A stretch of 64,000 nucleotides of DNA. Source: Actinomycetes bacterium. Its GTDB lineage: Bacteria; Actinomycetota; Actinomycetes; Mycobacteriales; Mycobacteriaceae. Under the pieces are notes generated by a model, which was given only the letters and a program-made list of their open reading frames with translations, ran no database searches and was not told the origin of the DNA. The stretch spans positions 1-64,000 of the forward strand of contig JAEZZR010000007.1 in the NCBI GenBank assembly GCA_023418505.1, in the 5' to 3' direction. Positions within the stretch are counted from its first letter, which is position 1, and each line of letters opens with the position of its first letter. The translations under genes and the position numbers were made by a program. Below are positions 35,177 to 43,886 of this stretch, piece by piece.

Positions 35177-36220
35177 TTACCGCGTTGCTTCGGCGACATC
35201 AGACGTGCTCAGCAAAGCTGCTAATAATTCTTCCCGGGAACCACGGAAGCTAAAGCCAGCGGCACGCAAGTGTCCACCACCGCCAAGCGCTAACGCCACC
35301 GCGGAGACATCAACCTTAGCCACGCTACGCAAAGACACTGTCCAATACCCGCGCTCGTACTCTTTCATCACCACCGTGACATCGGTGTCGTTGGTAGTGC
35401 GCACCACATCAACCACGGCTTCTACTTCGTCGTGGCCGACTGATTCCTGGTCTTCATAAGACACCGTGACGTGCACTAATCCAGCACCGCCACCCCAGCT
35501 GATTTCACGTTCGGCGGTAGCGAGTACGCGTCCCAAGAACGGCAGGTATTCAAATGGGTGATTGTCTAGCAGATCAGCACCGATAGCCCGTGGCGAGAGC
35601 CCCTTGTCTAATAGGCGTGCCGCTGCAGTATGCATCCGGGAGCGACCAAACTGGAAAGACGCCGTATCGGTGAGCAATCCCGCATACAAAGCGTGTGCCA
35701 TTTCCGTCGTCAGCTTAATGCCCCAGACTTCGAAGAAGTCCAGTAGCACCATCGTGGAGGATTCCGAATGGATATCAACCATATTGATGGTGGCGTACTG
35801 CGTGTTGGTGTTGTGGTGATCGACGTTAATCACGCGGTCGGAAGCTAAGATGCGCTCGCTTAAAGCTCCCAAGCGATCTGGAGACGCACAATCGACGGTT
35901 ACCCACGTATCGATTGTTGCGGGCAGCTCGCGCATGTTCACGAAACTGTCCCAGCCCGGGATGGTCAGTAGCGATTTGGCTGGCAGCGCATCCTCGCCAT
36001 AAGTAGCAACGGCTGGTACTCCGCGCTGACGCAAAGCCATCACCATCGCCGATGCCGCACCAATCGCATCCGCATCCGGATGAATATGGCACACCACTGC
36101 AACGCTGCGCGCCTGGCTCAACATATCCATCGCCTTTTGGAAGGATCCAGCCATCTTTCTACTAATCGACTGGGAAAGCTGGTGGGCTGCAATATCAGCT
36201 GCGTGGGCGGAAGCTGGCAT
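35177..36220 (-). CDS. DHH/DHHA1 phosphoesterase (NrnA/CnpB type)
   Basis: Members hydrolyse nanoRNA and, in mycobacteria (Rv2837c), cyclic dinucleotides and pAp. Motifs in order: HIHPDADAIGAA, VDCA, NVDHHNTN (the DHH motif) and the C-terminal GGGGHLRAAG of DHHA1. 347 residues. The ATG has AAGGAG eight bases upstream. It follows rbfA as in other actinobacteria, and the MATE gene follows it. Confidence 0.92.
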   Translation of the reverse strand: MPASAHAADIAAHQLSQSISRKMAGSFQKAMDMLSQARSVAVVCHIHPDADAIGAASAMVMALRQRGVPAVATYGEDALPAKSLLTIPGWDSFVNMRELPATIDTWVTVDCASPDRLGALSERILASDRVINVDHHNTNTQYATINMVDIHSESSTMVLLDFFEVWGIKLTTEMAHALYAGLLTDTASFQFGRSRMHTAAARLLDKGLSPRAIGADLLDNHPFEYLPFLGRVLATAEREISWGGGAGLVHVTVSYEDQESVGHDEVEAVVDVVRTTNDTDVTVVMKEYERGYWTVSLRSVAKVDVSAVALALGGGGHLRAAGFSFRGSREELLAALLSTSDVAEATR

Positions 36221-36277
36221 GAATAAGGCTCCTTGGAAGCTTACGGTTTGCTGGAGGGGTTTATCTCAAGGTGCGAG

Positions 36278-36309
36278 GGCTAGAAAGCGGAAAGGCTAGG
36301 AAGCGGAAA
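36278..36309. repeat. 16 bp tandem duplication downstream of rbfA
   Basis: GGCTAGAAAGCGGAAA (36278-36293) and GGCTAGGAAGCGGAAA (36294-36309) are contiguous, 15 of 16 bases equal. It begins 17 bases past the rbfA stop, in the 106-base gap before the DHH gene. Confidence 0.85.
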
Positions 36310-36326
36310 TGAGCGGGCCGCGAAAA

Positions 36327-36761
36327 CTAATCTTGCTGAGTCTTGTACGGATCGGCATCACCTGCCGGGCGCGCCTGGCTGGCTTGCTCTGCTAACTCCG
36401 CATCACGCTTGCGCGCCTGAGCCAGCAGATCTTCCATATGCGCACTTGCCTGTGGCACGGTATCTACTTCGAAGCTCAGCGTAGGCGTGTAACGCACGCC
36501 CGTTCCGCGGCCGACGAGAGAGCGCAACAATCCCTTAGCGGAGTGCAACGCCGTAGCAGCCTGATCCCAATCTGGTTCTTCATCGACAGTCTTGCCGCGC
36601 ACAGTGTAAAACACGGTGGCGTCGTGAAGATCGCCGGTGACTTTACAATCGGTAATGGTGACGTAATCTAACCGGCGGTCTTTGATCTCCCGTTCGATGC
36701 TGGTAGCCACGATTTCTTGGATTCGCTTGGCTAGTTTCCGGGCACGTGCTGCATCAGCCAT
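36327..36761 (-). CDS. rbfA: Ribosome-binding factor A
   Basis: RbfA helps 30S maturation by binding helix 1 of 16S rRNA. The single KH-like domain shows ARARKLAKRIQEIVATSIEREIKD, VTITDCKVTGDLHDATVFYTV and the RYTPTLSFEVD end. 144 residues with a short acidic C-tail. The ATG has AGGAG upstream. Normally it directly follows infB; here two ABC exporter genes lie between. Confidence 0.96.
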   Translation of the reverse strand: MADAARARKLAKRIQEIVATSIEREIKDRRLDYVTITDCKVTGDLHDATVFYTVRGKTVDEEPDWDQAATALHSAKGLLRSLVGRGTGVRYTPTLSFEVDTVPQASAHMEDLLAQARKRDAELAEQASQARPAGDADPYKTQQD

Positions 36762-36805
36762 GATTGATGCGCTCCTTTGCTTTAGCTTCGTATTCGGGGG
36801 TTATT

Positions 36806-36825
36806 TTTATTCGACTTTATCCGAC
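36806..36825. repeat. 10 bp tandem repeat across the CydC-like stop
   Basis: TTTATTCGAC (36806-36815) and TTTATCCGAC (36816-36825) lie side by side; the second contains the stop codon of the ABC gene (36817-36819). Ten bases shift the frame, so the second copy's TAA is not in frame. Confidence 0.7.
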
Positions 36826-38655
36826 TTGCCGGGCTACCAGAGTAGTAAATGCGCCGTCTGTCGCACGTAACTGGCTCTCTGTTCCCTGCTGAACTACAAC
36901 GCCAGCATCAAAGACGATTATTTCATCGGCATGTTCTAGGTGAGTCACATCATGGGTGATCTCTACAACCAGGGCATCTGGGAACCACGTAGCAATCGTC
37001 TGGCGCAGTTTCGGTGCCAAGGCATTGCCAACGTGGGCAGTAAATTCATCCAAAATCACTAACGCCGTGTGGTGCTCTTTGGTAGTTTTCAGCAGTGCCT
37101 GTGCCAGTGCCAGCCGTTGCCGCTGTCCACCCGATAATTCGGAGCCGCCATCACCAATTTCGGTGTGTAGCGTTACTTCGTCGTTAAGCCCTACTGCTTC
37201 TAGGGCAGTCCACATCTCTGCGTGGGCAGCATCTGGATTTCCCAAGCGCAGGTTATCTGCGACGGTTCCTGACAACAGGCTATAATTTTGCCCGACGTAG
37301 CACACGCGACTGCGGAATTGTTCCAGATCGAACGACGCTAGATCGTGACTACTAGTCTGGCCACCCGGCGCGCTGTGAACTATCACGTTGCCAAGGTTTG
37401 GATCCCAAGCTCGAATGAGCAGGGTTGTCAGAGTCGATTTACCAGATCCCGTGGTCCCTACTACTGAGTACCAGTGCCCACTGCGCAAATAGAGGTTGAG
37501 GTCTTTGACGATCCATGGGTGTGCCATTGGAACGTCTACGGCGTGGTTGTCTGAGCTGCCCTGGTTAGGGGTGTCTTCGTAGTTGAAGTAGATGTCTTTT
37601 ATTTCCACCGCTGTGATCTCCGGCGGGAAATCTAGTTCGCCGCTAGCTGGCCGTGGTGCGCCGTTAGCCAGCACGTAGACGCGTTGGCAAGCAGTACGAG
37701 CATTACGCCAATGATGTCCCAGCTGGGCGATGTCGTCGATCAAATCCCAAGATCGCCACACCGCAAACATCAGTGCCACGGTTAATGCCAGAGATATATC
37801 TGGCTGGGTAGTCCCGATGAATGCTAGTGCTCCCAGTGTGAGGTACTTCAGACATTGCACCATCCCGGTCTGAGTGCCGTTGGCAATACCACTGACGGTA
37901 TTGGTGCGAATCGCTTGGTTTTCTAGTTTGCTCAGCTGAGCTAGACGACGTGGTTTGCCGTTGTAGGTGGAAATATCAGCCACCCCAGAGATCGAATCCG
38001 TGACAAAGGCTGCGATTTCTCCTCTGTCTTGCGCATTGCGGTTGGCGCTGATCGATCCCACAGGTAGCAACACAACGCAGATGACCAACACAAACGCCAC
38101 TGCCAACACTAGGGCAAACCACCCGGAAATAAATGCTGCCCAAATCACCAACAAGGTCGGAATAATTAGAGCACTGATCACCGGTGCTGTGGTGTGGGCG
38201 AAGAACACTTCGATCACTCCGATGTCGCGAGTTAGGCGCTGCAGCAATTCGCCAGAAGTCAGACCACCAGAGCGCCTGCTTAACACTGCCGGTACTTGTG
38301 GCACCAGGCGCTGATAGCAGTGCAGCCGAAGCATCTCGAGTGCCTTAAAAGCAACCTTGTGGCCGAGATAATGTTCGAGGTAGCGCAGTACCGCCTTGAT
38401 AGCGGCGATCACTATCAACAGCACCACTAGCAGCCAGATATGGTTGCTAAGTGTTGCTAGCCAGCCACCTGCACTATCTCCTACCGCATGGAATAGCACT
38501 AACACCGGGATCACATACATCGCTAACCCCAGTAGGTAACCGATAATCCGGGCACAGGTCGATCCCACCAGCGGCGGCAGCACCGACTTCGTGGTGCCAA
38601 TCAGCCAGCGCAATACTTCGCCAGTAGTTGGATTTTGCTCCGAAGGGGTTTGCAC
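36817..38655 (-). CDS. ABC exporter, fused membrane and ATPase domains, CydC-like
   Basis: Second half of a probable heterodimeric exporter, 613 residues: six helices (about 20-320), then the ATPase with Walker A GTTGSGKST and signature LSGGQRQRLA. Its Walker B reads LVILDEFTAHVGN instead of the usual LLLDEPTA-LD, so the D-loop is degenerate; the Glu and switch His (ITHDVTH) remain. CydDC exports thiols needed for cytochrome bd, but no cydAB is here, and the substrate is open. The GTG start at 38655 has GGAG five bases upstream; TTG at 38694 is less likely. Confidence 0.85.
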   Translation of the reverse strand: MQTPSEQNPTTGEVLRWLIGTTKSVLPPLVGSTCARIIGYLLGLAMYVIPVLVLFHAVGDSAGGWLATLSNHIWLLVVLLIVIAAIKAVLRYLEHYLGHKVAFKALEMLRLHCYQRLVPQVPAVLSRRSGGLTSGELLQRLTRDIGVIEVFFAHTTAPVISALIIPTLLVIWAAFISGWFALVLAVAFVLVICVVLLPVGSISANRNAQDRGEIAAFVTDSISGVADISTYNGKPRRLAQLSKLENQAIRTNTVSGIANGTQTGMVQCLKYLTLGALAFIGTTQPDISLALTVALMFAVWRSWDLIDDIAQLGHHWRNARTACQRVYVLANGAPRPASGELDFPPEITAVEIKDIYFNYEDTPNQGSSDNHAVDVPMAHPWIVKDLNLYLRSGHWYSVVGTTGSGKSTLTTLLIRAWDPNLGNVIVHSAPGGQTSSHDLASFDLEQFRSRVCYVGQNYSLLSGTVADNLRLGNPDAAHAEMWTALEAVGLNDEVTLHTEIGDGGSELSGGQRQRLALAQALLKTTKEHHTALVILDEFTAHVGNALAPKLRQTIATWFPDALVVEITHDVTHLEHADEIIVFDAGVVVQQGTESQLRATDGAFTTLVARQVG

Positions 38656-38685
38656 TTTTACTCCACTAGCTTTAGCTCCACTAGC
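38656..38685 (-). repeat. 15 bp tandem duplication between the two ABC genes
   Basis: On the minus strand GCTAGTGGAGCTAAA (38685-38671) and GCTAGTGGAGTAAAA (38670-38656) are contiguous, 13 of 15 equal. The first copy holds the TAG stop of the upstream gene; further in-frame stops are TAA (38672-38674) and TAG (38666-38668). The second copy provides the ribosome binding site of the next gene. Confidence 0.88.
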
Positions 38686-40300
38686 CACAATCAATCACCC
38701 GATCCATACTTTGCGCTGCAGCTTGCCGGTGGGTTGCCATCACAATCGTCACATCGTCATCAATCGCATCGATTGCAGCCAAAATTGCGCGTTCGCTGGC
38801 CAAGTCCACTTGAGCAGTAGGCTCATCGAGCAACAAAATTGACCGTCCCGAGAGCAACGCCCGTGCCAAAGACAGACGCTGCGCCTGGCCGCCGCTTAAG
38901 CCCACACCGTTTTCGCCTACGGTAGTGGCTAGGCCTGCTGGGAATTGACGGATATCACCGGCGAGGTTGGCCTTTTCCAAGGCCAGCCACATCTCTTCTT
39001 CGCTGGCGTCTTCCTTAGCAAGACGCAGATTTTCGGCAATCGTGTCATTTGCCAGCCACGTGTGCTGCTGTACTACCGCTGCTTGGCTTGCGACGGATAT
39101 CGAACCAGACGTAGGCGCCAATCTCCCCTGAGCTAGCCCGATAATCGTAGATTTACCCGTTCCTGAGCGGCCAACCAGAGCCACCTTTTCCCCTTGGCTG
39201 ATTTCAAAGCTTAAATCTTGCACCACAGGCTTATTGGAAGGCTTACCGCTACGTGCTGTCGGATAGGCGAAATCCACCTCGTCGAAAGCAATGGCTGCAT
39301 CGGTTTGTTGGGCAGCCGAAGGAGTCTGCAGCTCACGCATTGGAGCCGACAAGAAGCCACGAATCGCCTTTTGCGTTCCGCGTCCAGCCATACCGATGTA
39401 GAAAAACGCCCCAATATGATCCATCGGCTCTAAGAGCAGGATCGAAAGCCCCAACAACGTGACTGCCTGGCCATAGCTGAAATTACCGCTATTTACCTGC
39501 CATACCGAGATCACAGCTGCGATAATCACCACTGCCATGCTGAAGGCAAGATCAACCACCAGGATGATCATCTGGTTGCCTTTCAGCAACCGCATAATTG
39601 CTTGGCGGTTTTTCTCTCCGGCATCGGCAAGTCGATTCCCCACCAGATGGGCGGCACCAAGAAAGCGCAACGTCGGTAGCGCCTGAAGAGCTTCTAAGTA
39701 TTGTTCTGCCAACACCTTACGGGCGTCTTGGGATCCGGTGCCCACTTTGGACACCATCTTCCGAAAGCCCATCACCATCGCTGGTACCAAAGGCATCAGC
39801 ACCAGGAATACCAGTGCTACCCACCAGCGCAACGTAACCGCCATGAATAGCAGCACAATAATGGGAGCCGTCACTGATGCCACCAGTCGCGCAGCAAAAG
39901 ACTGCCATAACGCCATCATCTTCTCCGCAGCAGCTGTAGCCAGCGACGCAGTAGCACCCGGACGTTGCACTGCACCCCGATCGAACACACGGCTGAGAAT
40001 CTGGCTACGCACTCGAGCTTCCTCGCGGGCACTGCCACGGGCTTCCACAGTTTCGCGCACCGCAATAGCCACACCGATGACTACGGCACCGACCACCACA
40101 ATCGCCATACTGGCGGAACTACCAATCAGCGCTACCTCGGCGCCGGTGGAAAACCCTCGTGCGGTTGCCGCCTCGTCGACAAGCTTTCCTAAACCGACCG
40201 CAACAAAACACATCGCTGCCGTCGCTACCCACGTACAGCAAAAGCTTATCCCCAGCGTGGTCCAACCACGTGGGGATAAAGAAACGCTCCGAATGCTCAT
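38681..40300 (-). CDS. ABC exporter, fused membrane and ATPase domains, CydD-like
   Basis: First half of the exporter pair, 539 residues. Six helices (about 15-310) precede an ATPase with Walker A GRSGTGKST, Q-loop, signature LSGGQAQRLSLA, Walker B SILLLDEPTAQVD and switch His (ATHRQ), all canonical. The partner has a degenerate D-loop, so this subunit may form the fuller catalytic site. The pair lies between infB and rbfA, which are adjacent in most bacteria, so it looks inserted into the translation cluster. The gap to infB holds no clear promoter. Confidence 0.87.
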   Translation of the reverse strand: MSIRSVSLSPRGWTTLGISFCCTWVATAAMCFVAVGLGKLVDEAATARGFSTGAEVALIGSSASMAIVVVGAVVIGVAIAVRETVEARGSAREEARVRSQILSRVFDRGAVQRPGATASLATAAAEKMMALWQSFAARLVASVTAPIIVLLFMAVTLRWWVALVFLVLMPLVPAMVMGFRKMVSKVGTGSQDARKVLAEQYLEALQALPTLRFLGAAHLVGNRLADAGEKNRQAIMRLLKGNQMIILVVDLAFSMAVVIIAAVISVWQVNSGNFSYGQAVTLLGLSILLLEPMDHIGAFFYIGMAGRGTQKAIRGFLSAPMRELQTPSAAQQTDAAIAFDEVDFAYPTARSGKPSNKPVVQDLSFEISQGEKVALVGRSGTGKSTIIGLAQGRLAPTSGSISVASQAAVVQQHTWLANDTIAENLRLAKEDASEEEMWLALEKANLAGDIRQFPAGLATTVGENGVGLSGGQAQRLSLARALLSGRSILLLDEPTAQVDLASERAILAAIDAIDDDVTIVMATHRQAAAQSMDRVIDCG

Positions 40301-40349
40301 AAGGTCTACCTTAGAGCTTCGGAGCGCTAGCAGAAACTACCCTGCTTAA

Positions 40350-40364
40350 CTAAGCACTGCTTAG
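40350..40364 (-). other. Palindrome overlapping the infB stop, with serial stops
   Basis: CTAAGCA-C-TGCTTAG is a perfect 7-base palindrome with one central base and includes the infB TAA (40361-40363). In the infB frame further stops follow: TAA at 40346-40348 and TAG at 40337-40339. The TAAGCAG at the stop recurs 15 bases on. Confidence 0.65.
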
Positions 40365-43345
40365 GTGCGAGGTACCTCGACCATTTCGAATACCTCGATG
40401 ATGTCGTCTACCTGAATGTCTGGGTAGGACAGCACCATACCGCACTCGTAACCAGCAGCAACCTCGGTAGCATCGTCCTTCTCGCGACGGAGCGATTCGA
40501 TGGTTGCCGATTCGGTAACCACCTGACCATCGCGCACTAGGCGAGCCTTCGCATTGCGACGCACCTTGCCGGATTCGACCATGCAACCTGCAATCAGACC
40601 CACTGCGGAAGACTTGAACAGCGCACGAATCTCGGCGCGACCCAGTTCCTTCTCTTCGTAGATTGGCTTGAGCATGCCACGCAGTGCTGCTTCGATTTCC
40701 TCCAGTGCGCGGTAGATCACCGTGTAGTAGCGGATATCTACGCCTTCGGCGTTAGCCATCTCGGTGGCCTTGCCTTCAGCACGAACGTTGTAACCAATAA
40801 TCACGGCGTCGGATGCAGCAGCCAAGGTGACGTTGGTCTGGGTAACAGCGCCCACACCGCGGTCGATGATGTTCAACTGAACTTCATCGTCTACCTCAAT
40901 CTTCAGCAGCGCCTCTTCCAAGGCTTCTACCGTACCGGCGTTATCGCCCTTGAGGATCAGGTTCAAGGTGTTGGTTTCCTTCAGAATCTCATCCAGAGAT
41001 TCCAAGGACACACGCTTGCGGTTCTTCGCCTGCAGAGCGTTACGACGACGCGCGTCGCGACGATCCGCAATCTGGCGTGCCGTGCGATCCTCGTCAACTA
41101 CCAGCAAGTTATCGCCTGCGCCTGGTACCGAGGTCAAACCAAGAACCTGCACTGGACGCGATGGGCCGGCTTGATCCACATCGTTGCCGGATTCATCCAC
41201 CATGCGACGCACACGACCGTAAGCATCGCCCACGACGATAGAGTCGCCGACGCGCAACGTACCGCGCTGCACGATAACAGTAGCCACCGGACCGCGACCA
41301 CGGTCGAGGTGCGCTTCGATGGCGATACCTTGTGCGTCCATATCTGGGTTCGCACGCAGATCCAGCGAAGCATCCGCAGTAAGCAAGACTGCTTCGAGTA
41401 GCGCATCGATGTTCTCGTTCTGCTTTGCAGAAATATCGACGAACATCGTGTCGCCACCCCACTCTTCGTCCGTGAGGCCGTATTCAGTGAGCTGGCCACG
41501 AATCTTCTGCGGATCCGCGCCTTCCTTATCGATCTTGTTCACCGCAACCACGATTGGCACTTCGGCTGCCTTTGCGTGGTTAATAGCTTCCACGGTCTGA
41601 GGCATGACACCGTCGTCGGCAGCAACTACCAAGATCGCGATGTCGGTTGCCTGCGCACCACGGGCACGCATTGCGGTAAAGGCCTCGTGACCTGGGGTAT
41701 CCAGGAAGGTCACGCGACGGGATTCGCCGTCGAGATCCACACCCACCTGGTACGCACCGATGTGCTGGGTAATACCACCGGACTCGGAGCCGCCGACGTT
41801 CGCCTGGCGAATCGAGTCCAACAGGCGGGTCTTACCGTGATCAACGTGACCCATCACGGTTACCACTGGTGGGCGTACCACGAGATCATCTTCGTCGCCT
41901 TCATCTTCGCCGTACTGCAAATCGAAGGATTCGAGCAGCTCGCGGTCTTCATCTTCTGGCGAGACAACTTCAACCTTGTAGTCCATCTCGTCGCCGAGCA
42001 ACTGCAAAGTTTCATCGGAAACAGAAGCCGTTGCGGTAACCATCTCGCCGAGGTTGAACAGTGCCTGCACTAATGCTGCGGCATCGGCACCGATCTTCTC
42101 TGCGAAATCGGATAGAGAGGCACCACGAGCTAGGCGAATGCTTTGCCCCTTACCGTTAGGCAGCTTAACGCCGCCGACGACGGAAGGTGCCTGCATTGCC
42201 TCGTATTCGTTGCGCTTCTGGCGCTTCGACTTACGACCTTTTCGTGGCGCACCACCGGGACGGCCGAAAGCACCAGCCGTACCGCCACGACGGCCACCGC
42301 GACCACCACGAGGGCCGCCGCCACCTGGACCACCGCCGGGACGTCCGCCACCGCGACCACGGCCACCGCCGCCACCTGGAGCAGACGAAGGCATCTGACC
42401 TGGGTTTGGATGGCTAGGCATCATCGCTGGCGATGGACGCTTAGCACCGCCACCGCTGCGGCCTGCACCCTGTGGGCGTGGGGTACCTGCGCGATTGCCG
42501 CCTGGCTTTGGACCTGGCTTCGCACCAGGCTTGGCACCTGGGCGATTACCGCCCTGTGGGCGTGGCATGTTCGACGGACGTGGAGCGGGACGCGATGCCT
42601 GCTGCGAGCCCGTAGAGAACGGATTGTTTGCCACTCGTGGTGCGCGACCACCTGGCTTTGGGCCTGCTGGCTTTGGACCTGGCTTCGCACCGGGCTTGGC
42701 AGCTGAAGCACCGGCGTCACCTGGCTTCGGTCCTGGCTTTCCAGCGCTAAATTGTGGCTGGCCGCTGCCAGGCTTCACAGCTGGCTTGGCACCAGGCTTT
42801 GCGCCTGGCTTCGCAGCAGCTGGGCTAGGTGCACTCTTTGCTGCAGCGCCAGTGGTTGTCTCCCCTGGACCTGCTGGCTTACGAGTTACTGGTGCACCAG
42901 GCTTTGGCAATGGTGGCTGCTTTGCAGCCTCAGCCGGCTGGCCTGGCTTTGCGGCAGCTGGCTGTCCTGGCTTGGCAACAGGGGTTGCTTTGGTAGCGCC
43001 TGGCTTTGGACCCGGCTTTGCGCCGGGCTTCGCAGCAGCACCTGGTTTTGCAGCAGGCTTAGCTGCGGGCTTTGCAGCAGAATCTACTGCAGTCTTTGGT
43101 GTAGCAGCTTTCTTAGCTGGCTTCTTTTCGGAAGCAGCCTTGGCCGCTGGCTGGCTCGCAGCATTATCTGCAGCACCGCCAGCTTGTTCTTCGTAGAACT
43201 TCTTCATCTTCTTCACTACCGGTGGTTCCACCGTGGAAGAAGCAGTCTTAACAAACTCGCCCTGCTCTTTGAGCGTGGCGAGCAATTCCTTGCTGGTGAC
43301 CCCGAGCTGTTTAGCTAACTCATGGACACGAAGCTTTCCGGACAC
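40361..43345 (-). CDS. infB: Translation initiation factor IF-2
   Basis: IF-2 is the GTPase that places initiator tRNA on the 30S subunit. An N-terminal IF2_N domain (ELAKQLGVTSKELLATLKEQGE) is followed by about 330 residues of Ala/Pro/Lys/Gly repeats (KPGAKPGPKPG type), a Gly/Arg-rich stretch, a second IF2_N domain, then the G domain with GHVDHGKT, DTPGHEAF and NKID, and the C-terminal fMet-tRNA domain. 994 residues, long but in the actinobacterial range. GTG start with AAGGAG upstream. Confidence 0.97.
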   Translation of the reverse strand: MSGKLRVHELAKQLGVTSKELLATLKEQGEFVKTASSTVEPPVVKKMKKFYEEQAGGAADNAASQPAAKAASEKKPAKKAATPKTAVDSAAKPAAKPAAKPGAAAKPGAKPGPKPGATKATPVAKPGQPAAAKPGQPAEAAKQPPLPKPGAPVTRKPAGPGETTTGAAAKSAPSPAAAKPGAKPGAKPAVKPGSGQPQFSAGKPGPKPGDAGASAAKPGAKPGPKPAGPKPGGRAPRVANNPFSTGSQQASRPAPRPSNMPRPQGGNRPGAKPGAKPGPKPGGNRAGTPRPQGAGRSGGGAKRPSPAMMPSHPNPGQMPSSAPGGGGGRGRGGGRPGGGPGGGGPRGGRGGRRGGTAGAFGRPGGAPRKGRKSKRQKRNEYEAMQAPSVVGGVKLPNGKGQSIRLARGASLSDFAEKIGADAAALVQALFNLGEMVTATASVSDETLQLLGDEMDYKVEVVSPEDEDRELLESFDLQYGEDEGDEDDLVVRPPVVTVMGHVDHGKTRLLDSIRQANVGGSESGGITQHIGAYQVGVDLDGESRRVTFLDTPGHEAFTAMRARGAQATDIAILVVAADDGVMPQTVEAINHAKAAEVPIVVAVNKIDKEGADPQKIRGQLTEYGLTDEEWGGDTMFVDISAKQNENIDALLEAVLLTADASLDLRANPDMDAQGIAIEAHLDRGRGPVATVIVQRGTLRVGDSIVVGDAYGRVRRMVDESGNDVDQAGPSRPVQVLGLTSVPGAGDNLLVVDEDRTARQIADRRDARRRNALQAKNRKRVSLESLDEILKETNTLNLILKGDNAGTVEALEEALLKIEVDDEVQLNIIDRGVGAVTQTNVTLAAASDAVIIGYNVRAEGKATEMANAEGVDIRYYTVIYRALEEIEAALRGMLKPIYEEKELGRAEIRALFKSSAVGLIAGCMVESGKVRRNAKARLVRDGQVVTESATIESLRREKDDATEVAAGYECGMVLSYPDIQVDDIIEVFEMVEVPRT

Positions 43346-43460
43346 TCTTCTCCTTACTTTGGGAGTCGAGTTGTCGCATCCGGAAAGGAAGCGAATGGGC
43401 TCGACTCCGCCTTAATTGTTGACGTTCATCGCTGATGCTTCATCGTGTGCTCATCAGTGG

Positions 43461-43772
43461 TCATGTCTCTTTCTTTACGTGGCCTGCTTCAGACGCGTTG
43501 CTTCGCACAAAGGCTAAAACAGGTTCTGCATCTACAGGTGTAGATACCTTAAACGCACGATTAAACGCGCGTCGCTGTTGCGCTTGCAGCACAGCAGCCT
43601 CATTTGGTGTGATCCATGCTCCGCGACCTGGAAGTCGCCGCGCTGGATCTGGAATGATCTGACACTGTCCATCTTCGCGTTTGCGAAGTACAGTGCGCAA
43701 AAGTTCAGTCTCGGGTTGAACAGAACGATTAGCGATACAGGTGCGTTGACGTAGGTGAGAAACCGCCATCAT
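43461..43772 (-). CDS. YlxR family protein (DUF448)
   Basis: A small basic RNA-binding-like protein coded between nusA and infB. The RTCIANR motif at the start and the GRGAWITP segment identify the family. 103 residues; two ATG codons begin it and either may be used. Proposed to modulate RNase P or act as a nucleoid-linked regulator in other bacteria; the role here is not shown. Part of the rimP-nusA-ylxR-infB operon. Confidence 0.9.
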   Translation of the reverse strand: MMAVSHLRQRTCIANRSVQPETELLRTVLRKREDGQCQIIPDPARRLPGRGAWITPNEAAVLQAQQRRAFNRAFKVSTPVDAEPVLAFVRSNASEAGHVKKET

Positions 43773-43886
43773 CCGAACCGTGTCACCAACCTTTCACCGT
43801 TTGCCCTTTTTAGACCGTCCACTAGTTTAACCCGAACCGGGCACTAGAAGACAATTGACACGAGTGAGATTTACACCGCCTCCGGA

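Noticed and set aside
42130..42400. Gly/Arg repeat DNA in infB as a regulatory repeat
   Set aside because: It is within the coding frame and typical of actinobacterial IF2 linkers.
40950..43318. Long open frames opposite infB
   Set aside because: They are shadows caused by the Ala/Gly/Pro-rich repeats; infB itself has complete domains.
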